A stretch of DNA of 64,000 bases from Rivularia sp034931125 (lineage in GTDB: Bacteria > Cyanobacteriota > Cyanobacteriia > Cyanobacteriales > Nostocaceae): NCBI RefSeq assembly GCF_034931125.1, contig NZ_JAYGHM010000009.1, positions 85,781 to 149,780 of the forward strand, in the 5' to 3' direction. Below, piece by piece: positions 36,041-45,191 of this stretch (position 1 is its first letter; each line of letters opens with the position of its first letter). A model generated the notes under the pieces. The model made no database searches and had not been told where the DNA came from. It worked only from the letters and a program-made list of their open reading frames with translations. The position numbers were made by a program, and so were the translations under genes.

Positions 36041-37114
36041 ATGGCTAAACTTGAACTAAGAAACTTAAATAAAACCTTTTCTCCCAAAGTTGTTCCGGTT
36101 AAGGACATTAGTTTATCTGTGGAGGATAGCGAATTTCTTACCTTACTCGGTCCTAGCGGCTGTGGTAAGTCTACAACTTTACGAATGATTGCAGGTTTGG
36201 AAGAGGTGACGAGAGGAAAAGTATTCTTGGGAACTGAGGATATTACCTACAAACGTGCTGGCGATCGCAATATGGCTATGGTATTCCAAAGCTATGCGCT
36301 ATACCCCCATATGACGGTACAGGAAAACCTCGCTTCGGGATTAAAGTTGAAAAAAGTACCCCGTGCGGAAATTCAAACACGAGTTGCAGAAGTTGCGGGA
36401 CTTTTGGGTTTAGAAGAGTTGTTTCAACGTAAACCCGGACAGCTTTCTGGAGGACAAAGACAGCGGGTTGCTGTAGGTAGAGCTTTGGTACGTAAAGCCC
36501 AAGCCTATTTATTAGACGAGCCTTTAAGTAATCTTGATGCATTGTTACGCGAAAGAGTTCGAGCCGATATCAAGCAGATATTTGCAGCCCAAAAAGCGCC
36601 GGTAGTTTATGTTACCCACGACCAAACCGAAGCGATGACACTTTCTTCTCAAGTCGCAGTTCTAAATAACGGCTACATCCAGCAACTTGCAGCACCCGCA
36701 GACATTTACAATCGTCCCGCTAATTTATTTGTGGCTGGTTTTGTAGGTAGTCCCCAGATGAATTTACTTACCCTACCTTGTCAAGGAAATAATGCCATAC
36801 TCGGTAATTTTTCCGTAACCTTACCGCAGCTTCCCACCTTAACACCGCAAATTGTTCTAGGTATTCGTCCGGAACACGTTCGTGTCGCATTACCAGAAGA
36901 TACGCAAATCGTCAAAGGAAGAGTATATTTAGTCGAGAATTTAGGGATGTACAAATTAGTCAGCGTGCGTATACCCAGTTCTCAGACAGAATCGCCAGTT
37001 ATCCGCGCTTTACTACCTCCCGACCAAAATTGGCATGACGAAGAAATTACTCTGGCTCTACCTTCACAGAATATCCACTGGTTTGATGTTGAATCGGGAG
37101 ATACTTTACAGTGA
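36041..37114 (+). CDS. Carbohydrate ABC transporter ATP-binding protein (MalK/UgpC type)
   Basis: A 357-residue ATPase. Walker A GPSGCGKSTT (residues about 38-47), Q-loop FQSYALYPHMTVQ, signature LSGGQRQRVAVGRALVR, Walker B AYLLDEPLSNLD, and switch His in VTHDQTEAMTL are all intact. The C-terminal 110 residues are a MalK-like TOBE/OB regulatory domain (VLGIRPEHVRVA). It powers the importer formed by the three upstream genes. Some cyanobacteria share one MsmK-like ATPase among several importers; here the ATPase is in the operon. Confidence 0.96.
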   Translation: MAKLELRNLNKTFSPKVVPVKDISLSVEDSEFLTLLGPSGCGKSTTLRMIAGLEEVTRGKVFLGTEDITYKRAGDRNMAMVFQSYALYPHMTVQENLASGLKLKKVPRAEIQTRVAEVAGLLGLEELFQRKPGQLSGGQRQRVAVGRALVRKAQAYLLDEPLSNLDALLRERVRADIKQIFAAQKAPVVYVTHDQTEAMTLSSQVAVLNNGYIQQLAAPADIYNRPANLFVAGFVGSPQMNLLTLPCQGNNAILGNFSVTLPQLPTLTPQIVLGIRPEHVRVALPEDTQIVKGRVYLVENLGMYKLVSVRIPSSQTESPVIRALLPPDQNWHDEEITLALPSQNIHWFDVESGDTLQ

Positions 37115-37204
37115 ACAATTATCAATTTCACTCTTAGAATATGATTAATTAATTAAATAATATTTGAAAAATTATAGTGATTTTAAATAGTAAACAGACA
37201 ATTA

Positions 37205-37257
37205 GTAGTGCGAGCATCTTGCTCGCTAGAATCGAGCGAGCAAGATGCTCGCACTAC
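37205..37257. repeat. Perfect 23-bp inverted repeat with 7-base loop
   Basis: Arms at 37205-37227 and 37235-37257 are exactly complementary, starting GTAGTGCGAGCATCTTGCTC. It belongs to the same family as the inverted repeats at 9600-10025. It lies between the convergent ABC ATPase and patatin genes and could end both transcripts. The rest of 37115-37431 is AT-rich with no gene. Confidence 0.85.
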
Positions 37258-37431
37258 ATATATGAATTAAAAGCGATTATAAACTCAAAAATGATTGTAA
37301 TCATATAACTTTTAGAAATTTTTCTAATCCCTATTTTACAATCCAAAATTCTTTAAATCCTAACTCTTTTAATCCATTCGTGTAGCGTATCTGCAGGACA
37401 AATCCAAAATAAAATCATCCGTTGTCAAAAT

Positions 37432-38649
37432 CTAAAATCGTAAAAACCTTTCCACTCCAGCTTTAACTTCTGGTAAATTCATATAAGCGTCTGCTGCTTC
37501 CAGTAAATTACTAATATTTTCTTCGCTAGCGTCATCTAAATCATCGCTTAAACGTTTACCTGTTAAAGACTTATCAAGATTGAATTGCAAACGTAAAAGC
37601 CGCTCGTGAACTATGTGCTTGCTGATGTATTCGTAAATATCGGATGAAGCATCAAATAATACACCAACAATTGGTTGGGCCCATTGGATTAAACCCCAAC
37701 TTTGTGCTTTTTCAAAAGGAATGATTCGGGTTCTATCTCCAGTTCCGATGGAAAGTACTGCGATTTCTTCACTGGAAAAACCAAAGCGTAATGCTTCTGC
37801 AATACCACAACTAGAAGGGTTATTTGCTGCTACTCCACCATCAATTGCCGAGTAGATAGTTTTGATTGAATAAGCAGATGTTTTATCGGGAATTCGATCC
37901 CAAGCAGGATTTACTGTAGCTTTTCTAACAGAACCAATATAATTTTTAATAATCCGAGTTTGTCCGCTACCTTTACCATCAGTAATTCTAATTTCGGCAT
38001 TTAGATATACATCATCAACTGTCGATTCATTCTCACTTAATATAATCGTATTTATACTTGCATCTTTAACATTTCCGTTGACTCTTTTCTCTAATTTATG
38101 TGCTGGGAAATATGTAGGAGCGGATGCGGAAGCAACACATACTTCCCACAAAGGAACGTTTCCATAAGCTTTATCTGGTCTCCAACTTTTAAAAATAATT
38201 GGATTGCGTTCAATAGTGTCATAAGATACGATTAATAACCTTGGTGAACTACCAAGATCGAATAATCTTGTTTCTCCGAAAACACCTTGTAAAACTTTAG
38301 TTAAACCTTGATCGGAATACTTAGGAGCGGGTATACCGTACCTGAATAATAAAGGAATTCGCTGTAAAGAAAAAAGACTTTGATAAGGAAAAATAACTGA
38401 GCTTTTATTTTGGAAAAAATCGACAATTTCTTCACTGCTGCGTCCCGTTGCGATCGCGGCTGCTAAAATAGAGCCTGTGGAAGTTCCAACAATTAAGTCA
38501 AAGTACTTATTTAACGGTTGATCGATTTGTTTTTCAATTTTCGCGAGCATTTTAGCCGCAACGATTCCCCGAATTCCTCCACCATCTAGACTTAATATCC
38601 GAAAAGGCACAATAAAAATGCTCCCTGTATGATGATTATGATTTATCAA
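37432..38649 (-). CDS. Patatin-like phospholipase with an inserted segment
   Basis: A 405-residue patatin-fold lipid acyl hydrolase. Oxyanion motif DGGGIRG (residues 22-28), nucleophile elbow GTSTG with Ser57, and catalytic Asp in DGGVAANNP (Asp270) are intact. Between serine and aspartate, residues about 191-266 hold an insert containing EIRITDGKGSGQTRIIKNYI and VNPAWDRIPDKTSAYSI, a pattern I associate with beta-rich segments of phage tail and surface proteins. No signal peptide, so it is cytosolic or peripheral. It may hydrolyse membrane phospholipids or galactolipids. Some bacterial patatins are effectors of CBASS or other defence systems, but no cyclase is adjacent. Alternative starts nearby are possible. 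Confidence 0.88.
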   Translation of the reverse strand: MINHNHHTGSIFIVPFRILSLDGGGIRGIVAAKMLAKIEKQIDQPLNKYFDLIVGTSTGSILAAAIATGRSSEEIVDFFQNKSSVIFPYQSLFSLQRIPLLFRYGIPAPKYSDQGLTKVLQGVFGETRLFDLGSSPRLLIVSYDTIERNPIIFKSWRPDKAYGNVPLWEVCVASASAPTYFPAHKLEKRVNGNVKDASINTIILSENESTVDDVYLNAEIRITDGKGSGQTRIIKNYIGSVRKATVNPAWDRIPDKTSAYSIKTIYSAIDGGVAANNPSSCGIAEALRFGFSSEEIAVLSIGTGDRTRIIPFEKAQSWGLIQWAQPIVGVLFDASSDIYEYISKHIVHERLLRLQFNLDKSLTGKRLSDDLDDASEENISNLLEAADAYMNLPEVKAGVERFLRF

Positions 38650-39107
38650 TCAACTGATATATAGACATTTGCTATCAGATATTATTAACAATATTGCCAT
38701 TTATTGCAATTATAGAATATACAAAATGTGTCAGGAATAATAGTAAATATTGAGTCACGGTTTTATTTTATAAATTTTTTGAGCGATAATTTGATAATTT
38801 ACTTTGATTAAATATAAAATGTTTAATTTTTATGAATTTGTATTACAGGTATCTAAACTAAATAAAAACATTTAATAATTAAGAGTTTTTCTCATTAAAA
38901 AGAGATTTTTAAGTGATATATAAGTTTTAAATAATTAGATAAAAATAATTTAATTTTAACTAATGAAATTAGATTTTTTTTATCCGGTATTATAAACTTA
39001 AATAAAACAGTTAAAGACTACATAAAACTATTTAGAAAATAAATTTTACAACTAATTTGCATAAAAAAGACTTACATAGACTCAAAGATTAATGGAGCGC
39101 GATCGGC
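38650..39107. other. AT-rich intergenic region
   Basis: About 460 bases, very AT-rich, between the divergent patatin and secreted hydrolase genes. No gene or repeat seen. Confidence 0.45.
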
Positions 39108-39113
39108 TATAAT
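39108..39113 (+). promoter_or_regulatory. Possible -10 element of the secreted hydrolase gene
   Basis: TATAAT at 39108-39113, about 36 bases before the GTG start; no good -35 element is visible at the right spacing. An AAGGAC ribosome binding site lies about 10 bases before the start. Confidence 0.35.
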
Positions 39114-39149
39114 GCCCGATATAAATACTTACAGAAGGACTAATTTGTA

Positions 39150-40226
39150 GTGACTAAGCTTACGTTATCAATAGCATCTGCGAGTGCAGCATTGATTTTT
39201 TCAGGTACGCTACAAACAGCTAAAGCTGCAAACTTCAATCCTGCACCTATTTATCAAGATGTTGGAAGGTACAGCATAACTATCTCTGGAAATAATGACT
39301 TAGCTGATATTTATTTTCCCAAACCAAGAGATTTAAACACTGGTGACTATTCCTTTCCCATTGCTTTGTTATTGCAAGGTGCCAATGTAGATAAATCAAG
39401 TTATTCAGAATATGCCAGTATTGTGGCTCGTTATGGTTTTGTAGTAGTAGTACCTAATAGAGAGCGAGCAATTCCACAAATTGGTGGAACTGGACTTTTT
39501 GCTGAAACTTCTCAAATAAATGATGTTTTAGCGCAGATAAAAACGGAAAATTCCAATCAGAATTCACCTGTAAAAGGTATTGTTAATACAGATAAATTAG
39601 CATTGTTAGGTCATTCCTTCGGGGGTGCTGTTGGACTATCTGCAATTGCGAACACTTGTATCCCACTTATATGTGAAGGTTCCTTTGAGCAACCAGACGA
39701 ATTAGTTGCAGGAATCTTTTTTGGTGCAAACCTCCGCAATCAAGCCACAGACGAATTTATCCCCATCAATAATTCTGGAATTCCTACCGCACTATTACAA
39801 GGAACCCGTGAAGGTATAGCACTTCCTTTCCGAGCCGAAAGAACCTACGATAATATTCAAAATCCACCCAAAGCTTTAATTAGCATTTCTGGTGCAAATC
39901 ACTACGGTATTACTAATACTAATAACCCCGACGGTCCATTTCCAGATCCTAATGTTCCGACTATCGCTCAAGATGTGGCTGTAGAAACAGTTGCGCGTTG
40001 GAGCGGATTATTTTTACGCGCTAGCGTACTTGATGATAAAGAAGCTTTTAATTATGTATATTTTACTGGTGATGCGCTAGATAAAAATGTAACAGTTACC
40101 AGCCAAGTAAAATCAGTTCCCGAAGCATCTTCTATATGGGGTTTAGCAGTGTTTGGGATTGGGTTTGTTGTATGGAAGAAAAGCAATAAAAAATATGAAA
40201 TGAAAAATCACGATAAATTGATCTAA
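39150..40226 (+). CDS. Secreted alpha/beta hydrolase with PEP-CTERM-like tail
   Basis: A 358-residue exported esterase-like protein starting at GTG. Signal peptide: LSIASASAALIFSGTLQTAK with cleavage after AKA (about residue 26). The alpha/beta hydrolase nucleophile elbow is LLGHSFGGAVGL (Ser about 157), and the catalytic His is probably in SGANHYGIT. The fold resembles dienelactone-hydrolase or chlorophyllase-like proteins. The C-terminus has VPEASSIWGLAVFGIGFVVW followed by a basic tail, a PEP-CTERM-like sorting signal with VPEA instead of VPEP. It may act on extracellular esters or lipids while held at the surface. Substrate unknown. Confidence 0.85.
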   Translation: MTKLTLSIASASAALIFSGTLQTAKAANFNPAPIYQDVGRYSITISGNNDLADIYFPKPRDLNTGDYSFPIALLLQGANVDKSSYSEYASIVARYGFVVVVPNRERAIPQIGGTGLFAETSQINDVLAQIKTENSNQNSPVKGIVNTDKLALLGHSFGGAVGLSAIANTCIPLICEGSFEQPDELVAGIFFGANLRNQATDEFIPINNSGIPTALLQGTREGIALPFRAERTYDNIQNPPKALISISGANHYGITNTNNPDGPFPDPNVPTIAQDVAVETVARWSGLFLRASVLDDKEAFNYVYFTGDALDKNVTVTSQVKSVPEASSIWGLAVFGIGFVVWKKSNKKYEMKNHDKLI

Positions 40227-40249
40227 AATTTAGCAAAAAAAATTAAAGA

Positions 40250-40270
40250 AGACGTAGCATTGCTACGTCT
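40250..40270. terminator. Hairpin terminator between convergent genes
   Basis: AGACGTAGC (40250-40258) pairs with GCTACGTCT (40262-40270), loop ATT. An A-rich run at 40235-40242 could serve the minus strand. Confidence 0.7.
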
Positions 40271-40299
40271 CTACATTATTGATTCGTTTTTACAATAAT

Positions 40300-41280
40300 T
40301 TATTGACCCTGAACATTCATATCCATGATTAACTTAGATATCAGGGGAGTTTCTTGCAAAGTATTGACGTTTTTACCAATATATTGACTGTCAGCAAGTA
40401 AGGAAAGTTGAGAACTTACCGGCATAACTTTATCAAGCTGTATCGTCGCTTTTCCTTTTGCATTACCTTTAAATGATTGTAGAGTTAAAATACCGTCTAA
40501 AGGCAATCCAGGATAGTCAATTTCTTGAATTGATTTTTCTTGCTGCTGTAAATTAACATTCAAAGTAGCAACATTACCCTTGAGATTGACCAACTCATAA
40601 GTAGTAGTTTGTTTGAGACTAATGCCGTTAATATCTGTTTCAGAATTAACTTGCCATTTAGCACCGATTCCTACAGCAGCTTCTGGGACTGGTGAAGATA
40701 ATTGTTGTAACGAATTAGATAATTGTTCGACAAGAAACTTCATGTTTACATCTACTTTTTGTGGAATTGCGTACTTAACGCTTTTAGCTATTCCTTGATT
40801 ATCAATTACCACAGAACCTTTAAAGTTTTCCAACTGTTCTATCTGCTTACTAATAACTTCAATTAATTCCGGACGGGTTTGAGCATCACCTTGAATTTTG
40901 ACATCACTATAAGCAATATCATAGTGAATATCTCCACTTGGTTCTACTTTAGTAACTGTTGAATCTAACCTAACAATATAAGCTGGTAACTTTGCCCTAG
41001 GCATATTATGTTCACCGATGGACATTAAAGTTTCTTTGTTTAAGGTCACATTTACTGTTTGTTTGGCACCAACTTTTGATGTAAAGCGTAATTTTTCTTT
41101 GTTACCAGTTCCCGTACTAATAACTTTTAATTGAGGTAGTTTGTTAGTAGTGGGTTTAGTAGCTTGCTTTTGGGTTGAAATAACTATAGAAGACGTTTGA
41201 GCATTTACACTATTTATTTGCTCCAATCCCCATCCTGAAACTACAAGGAAAATTGAACTAGCTAAAAATAATCTTTTCAT
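40300..41280 (-). CDS. Exported protein of unknown function (DUF6263-like)
   Basis: About 326 residues from the ATG at 41280, chosen because it gives a normal signal peptide (MKRLFLASSIFLVVSGWGL, cleavage after NAQ region near residue 28); an in-frame ATG lies at 41301. The mature part is beta-rich (LRFTSKVGAKQTVNVTLNKE, YDIAYSDVKIQGDAQTRPEL, GVGAKW-like motif VGIGAKWQVNSETDING) and resembles DUF6263-type periplasmic proteins, where GxGAxW motifs are common. No catalytic residues can be assigned. It is convergent with the secreted hydrolase gene. Confidence 0.75.
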   Translation of the reverse strand: MKRLFLASSIFLVVSGWGLEQINSVNAQTSSIVISTQKQATKPTTNKLPQLKVISTGTGNKEKLRFTSKVGAKQTVNVTLNKETLMSIGEHNMPRAKLPAYIVRLDSTVTKVEPSGDIHYDIAYSDVKIQGDAQTRPELIEVISKQIEQLENFKGSVVIDNQGIAKSVKYAIPQKVDVNMKFLVEQLSNSLQQLSSPVPEAAVGIGAKWQVNSETDINGISLKQTTTYELVNLKGNVATLNVNLQQQEKSIQEIDYPGLPLDGILTLQSFKGNAKGKATIQLDKVMPVSSQLSLLADSQYIGKNVNTLQETPLISKLIMDMNVQGQ

Positions 41281-41679
41281 GAGCATAATAGATAGTGACA
41301 ACTCAAAATATTAAGTATACAGATCAGAATTAACAATTTTAGCTTGATTTACGGCAAAATAATCATAAAAATGAGATTGATAAACCGAAAAAATCCCAGC
41401 AGCTAAATCTCGTTTAATTGACAATAAGCAGTATTTAAAAGTTCCCAATTATAGGAATCCGGTTTAATTCCTATAACTATTCGTAAGTTAAGGGAACAGG
41501 AAATAAATAGGTAAACATAATTAGATATAAGATAAAACCTCACCCTCAATCCTTGGTAAGGAGAGGGAAGCCGAATAATCCACTTATCTTAGGGAACAGA
41601 AAAAAGCATTTAGCGGTATACTGAGTTTTTCAAATTTTAATTTTAATCTAAAATCTAAAATCTAAAATCCAAAATCCCT
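41281..41679. other. Intergenic region with a short dispersed repeat
   Basis: A CCTCACCCTCAATCCTTGGT repeat at about 41538-41575 resembles one at about 45127-45170. AAAATCT units at 41645-41675 run up to the ribokinase start. No gene seen. Confidence 0.45.
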
Positions 41680-42600
41680 ATGAGTATTATCGTCTTCGGT
41701 AGCATCAATATAGATTTGGTCGCAACAGCACATCGTTTACCGATCGCAGGTGAAACATTATTAGGACACGATTTTTTTCAAGCACCCGGTGGTAAAGGTG
41801 CTAATCAAGCCGTTGCACTGACCAAATTAGGCATTTCTACGGAAATTGTCGGGCGTGTTGGGACCCACTTTAGGAAGGAACTTATCGACTACTTGCAAAC
41901 CGCTGGTGTCAAAAATAACGTATTTCTTGATGAGACAGTCAGTTCCGGTGTGGCAATTATTACTGTAGATGATGCGGGGGAAAACCAAATTGTTGTCATC
42001 CCCGGCGCAAATGGGCGCGTCGGTCAAGAAGATGTCGAAAGGCTGTCGCAGTTATTACCGAGAAAACAAGCACTTTTATTACAATTAGAAATTCCCATTC
42101 CTGCGGTAGTTGCAGCAGCTTTAGCAGCACAAAAAGCCGGAGTAAAAGTAATTCTCGACCCCGCACCAGCACAAGCATTACCAGAAGAACTTTATCCATT
42201 AGTAGATATTCTGACACCCAATGAAGTAGAAGCAGCGCAACTAGTAGGATTTGCAGTAAATAGCGAAGATTCCGCCAAGAAAGCAGCCGAAGTTTTATTA
42301 CACAAAGGGGTGAAATGCGCGATCGTTAAACTCGGCGCAAAAGGCGTTTATTGTGCAACCCCCACAGAAAGCTTTTTTACACCGGCATTTTCAGTAAAAA
42401 CCGTTGATACCACAGCCGCAGGAGACGCTTTCAACGGCGGTTTAGCAGCAGCCCTTACCGAGGGACTTTCCTTGCGTCAAGCTGTAACCTGGGGTGCAGC
42501 TGCGGGTGCTTTAGCAGCAACTAAATCTGGAGCGCAACCTTCGTTACCGGATCGGGATACCTTTGATAAATTCTTGCAAGAGAGAGTGGGAGAAAGTTAG
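41680..42600 (+). CDS. rbsK: Ribokinase
   Basis: A 306-residue PfkB-family kinase that phosphorylates D-ribose to ribose 5-phosphate. First signature: FGSINIDLVATAHRLPIAGET and GGKGANQAVALTKLG (residues about 37-51). Second signature with catalytic Asp: DTTAAGDAFNGGLAAALTEG. A monovalent-cation/ATP region is near ILTPNEVEAAQLVG. The length is typical of RbsK. It stands near cytosine deaminase and a broken nucleoside hydrolase, which fits ribose recovery from nucleosides (inference). Confidence 0.93.
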   Translation: MSIIVFGSINIDLVATAHRLPIAGETLLGHDFFQAPGGKGANQAVALTKLGISTEIVGRVGTHFRKELIDYLQTAGVKNNVFLDETVSSGVAIITVDDAGENQIVVIPGANGRVGQEDVERLSQLLPRKQALLLQLEIPIPAVVAAALAAQKAGVKVILDPAPAQALPEELYPLVDILTPNEVEAAQLVGFAVNSEDSAKKAAEVLLHKGVKCAIVKLGAKGVYCATPTESFFTPAFSVKTVDTTAAGDAFNGGLAAALTEGLSLRQAVTWGAAAGALAATKSGAQPSLPDRDTFDKFLQERVGES

Positions 42601-42627
42601 GAGTTAGGAGTGAGGAGTTTAGAATTA

Positions 42628-42735
42628 ACTGGTTCCTAGCCTCTGGCTGGGAACCCCTGTAAATGAGGCTCTGCCTCAAGTATATTAAGAGGCAGAGCCT
42701 CTTGAAATGTATTCCCAGGCAGAGCCTGGGAACAA
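42628..42735. repeat. Dispersed palindromic repeat (GGCAGAGCC type)
   Basis: Pairs of inverted repeats: GAGGCTCTGCCTC with GAGGCAGAGCCTC, and TTCCCAGGCAGAGCCTGGGA with an upstream GGTTCCTAGCC..GGCTGGGAACC element. AAAATCT units follow at 42745-42779. Confidence 0.8.
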
Positions 42736-42783
42736 GAATCTGTTGTTAAAATCTAAAATCTAAAATCTAAAATCCAAAATTAA

Positions 42784-44052
42784 ATGACTTACGATTTAGT
42801 TCTACGTCGGGGAAGATTAATTACATTTGATACGGAAAGCGAATCTGTAGATATTGGCTTTAAAGATGGTTTAATTACTGCTATTTCTGCCGATTTAAAA
42901 GAATCTGCCGATCAAGAACTCGATTTAAACGAAAAATTAGTTTCACCCCCGTTTGTTGAATCGCACATTCATTTAGATTCGGTGTTAACCGCAGGACAAC
43001 CCCGTTGGAATGAGAGTGGTACGCTATTTGAAGGAATTAAAATTTGGGGCGATCGCAAACGTGAAATTTCCCTCGAAGATGTAAAAAATCGCGCTTTGAC
43101 AATGTTGAAGCAACAAGCGGCTCAAGGTATATTATTTGTCAGAACCCACGCAGATGTGAGCGAACCGCAGTTAATTGCGCTACAGGCTTTATTAGAATTG
43201 CGGGATGAAGTGAAACACTGGATGACGGTGCAGGTAGTTGCATTTCCCCAGGATGGGATTTACTCGGACTCACAAAACGAGATTTTGCTGGAAAAAGCTT
43301 TAGAAATGGGTGCGGATGCGGTGGGAGGGATTCCCCATTATGAATTGACACGAGAAGATGGAGTGCGATCGGTAAAGCGAGTATTTGAATTAGCCGCAAA
43401 ATATAATCGTTTAATTGATATTCATTGTGACGAAATAGATGATGAACAATCGCGGTTTTTAGAAGTTGTTGCTGCTGAGGCTATTCATACACAGATTGGT
43501 AATCGAGTTACAGCCAGTCATACCACGGCTTTTGGTTCTTATAATAATGCTTATGCCTATAAACTAATGGGTTTTCTGCAACGCGCTCAAATTAATTTTA
43601 TTGCCAATCCTTTGATTAATATTACCTTACAAGGACGTGCTGATTCTTACCCGAAACGCCGAGGAGTTACCCGCGTTAAAGAACTATGGCAACATGGTTT
43701 AAACGTCAGTTTCGGTCACGATTGCGTCCAAGACCCCTGGTATAGTTTGGGTACCGGAAGTATGTTAGATGTGGCTCATATGGGAGTACATATTTGTCAT
43801 ATGACCGGACGTGAAGAAGTTAACGCTTGTTATCAAATGGTGACGCAAAATGCAGCTAAAACATTACATATAGAAGATAAATACGGTATTGCGATCGGTA
43901 AACCTGCATCTTTAATTGTGTTAAATGAACGCGATGCTTACGACGCTATTCGTATTCGTAATCAACCCCGCTACGTTGTATCCCAAGGAAAAATTGTCGC
44001 TTCTACAATACCAGCAACGACCAGTTTTTCATCAACTGGGAATTGTATTTAA
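42784..44052 (+). CDS. codA: Cytosine deaminase-like amidohydrolase
   Basis: A 422-residue metal-dependent amidohydrolase. Metal-site motifs are ESHIHLD (about residues 60-66), DIHCDEIDDEQSRF, TASHTTAFGSYNNAY and FGHDCVQDPWYSLGTGSMLD. E. coli CodA has HVHLD, HCDEIDDEQSRF, SHTTAM and GHDDVFDPWY. The metal Asp is kept, but the next residue, Asp314 in E. coli, is Cys here. CodA converts cytosine to uracil and ammonia; the change may alter base preference (inference). It follows ribokinase after a 183-base gap filled with repeats. Confidence 0.88.
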   Translation: MTYDLVLRRGRLITFDTESESVDIGFKDGLITAISADLKESADQELDLNEKLVSPPFVESHIHLDSVLTAGQPRWNESGTLFEGIKIWGDRKREISLEDVKNRALTMLKQQAAQGILFVRTHADVSEPQLIALQALLELRDEVKHWMTVQVVAFPQDGIYSDSQNEILLEKALEMGADAVGGIPHYELTREDGVRSVKRVFELAAKYNRLIDIHCDEIDDEQSRFLEVVAAEAIHTQIGNRVTASHTTAFGSYNNAYAYKLMGFLQRAQINFIANPLINITLQGRADSYPKRRGVTRVKELWQHGLNVSFGHDCVQDPWYSLGTGSMLDVAHMGVHICHMTGREEVNACYQMVTQNAAKTLHIEDKYGIAIGKPASLIVLNERDAYDAIRIRNQPRYVVSQGKIVASTIPATTSFSSTGNCI

Positions 44053-44269
44053 TAATTTTGCACGTCATAAAAATCTAAAAGTTTAGAAAATATAGAGATA
44101 TTACGTTGTAACATTTACTTTCATCTATGGTTTATATAGATTTTTGCAGCGCAATTGGCATTATTTTAATGAAATAATGAATACTACTTTAAATTTTTAA
44201 ACTTGGTAATTTCGTAATGTTTGAACGACTTTAACCCGCTTTTTCTCAAAATATAAATAGAAAAAGAAA

Positions 44270-44857
44270 ATGAAATTATCAAAATTGGTAGTATTAGTCT
44301 TAGTATTGATTCCAGGAAGTATCTTAGCTGCATCCTGCCTTGAGAACACACCTCCAGCTAATAACATCGATTTAAAGGCTGCAAATAACTGTATTACCCA
44401 AAAAGATGTTACCAATGCTCAAGAAACGTGGGCTAATGCGATCGTTGCTATTGGCAAAGCATACAAAAATGGAGAGGACTATAAAGCTTTAGCAGCAGAT
44501 ACTGTTGATCAACTATACGGTTATGATGAAGGCAAGGTTTTATTTAAACCGACAAAAGCTTCAGAAGGACAGTTTCGTTTAACAGAAAAAGATGCCATAT
44601 CTTACTTTGTCAAAGGTGTTGTTTCCGAAGATAAAGGATTTGCCCTTCAACCTTGGAGTAAAGTCAGATTTGAAAATGCAGGAATCAGCCTTGATTGTAC
44701 TGATGCCGTAACTATGGGAAACTACTATTTCACCGATGCGAAAACTGGCAAAGAAACGAAAGTAGAATATACTTTTGGTTATCGCAAAAACATGGATGGA
44801 AAGTTACTTATCGATTTGCACCACTCTTCTGTGCCGTACAATCCCACTGAACAATAA
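44270..44857 (+). CDS. Exported SnoaL/CaMKII-association-domain-like protein
   Basis: A 195-residue exported protein with signal peptide MKLSKLVVLVLVLIPGSILA (cleavage near residue 20-22). The mature part resembles the NTF2/SnoaL or CaMKII association fold: a helix with AQETWANAIVAIGKAY, YDEGKVLFKPT, AISYFVKG, and a final strand pair YRKNMDGKLLIDLHHSSVPY, whose DLHHSS motif is typical. Its role is unknown; such folds bind small ligands or form oligomers. A CxxxxxC pattern of four Cys in the mature part could give disulphides in the periplasm. Confidence 0.72.
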   Translation: MKLSKLVVLVLVLIPGSILAASCLENTPPANNIDLKAANNCITQKDVTNAQETWANAIVAIGKAYKNGEDYKALAADTVDQLYGYDEGKVLFKPTKASEGQFRLTEKDAISYFVKGVVSEDKGFALQPWSKVRFENAGISLDCTDAVTMGNYYFTDAKTGKETKVEYTFGYRKNMDGKLLIDLHHSSVPYNPTEQ

Positions 44858-44866
44858 TTTATAGGC

Positions 44867-44999
44867 AGGACTTACGCAATTGTCACAAGACTGAGGGAAC
44901 GGTGCGTGACACATAAACCTTATTATTGCGTTAGAAATCAAGCGAAGTGTCACAGCACCCTACGACCAAAATATGCCAGTTGCGGCCATTCCTAATAGG
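44867..44999. repeat. MITE-like element, copy 2 (inverted relative to 20368-20490)
   Basis: Starts AGGACTTACGCAATTGTCAC, contains GTGCGTGACAC and GTGTCACAGCACCCTAC, and ends in a diverged CCTAATAGGA. Reverse complement of the element at 20368-20490. Confidence 0.75.
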
Positions 45000-45191
45000 A
45001 ACTAAGGATTAGTTAATAGGTTGAGTTAGACACGACTTGCAATTTGAAAAAGGTAACAAGAAATCGATATTAATTAATTAGAGCAACACAACCTAAGTAG
45101 ATAGACGTAATTAAATATAAGATAAGACCTCACCTTATTAAGGAGAAGGAAGCCGGACTAAGGATGAGGTTTTATATTTAATTTGACCCAC

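Noticed and set aside
37432..38649. Patatin considered as a CBASS effector
   Set aside because: No CD-NTase or ancillary CBASS gene is within reach, and the adjacent genes are a sugar transporter and a secreted esterase.
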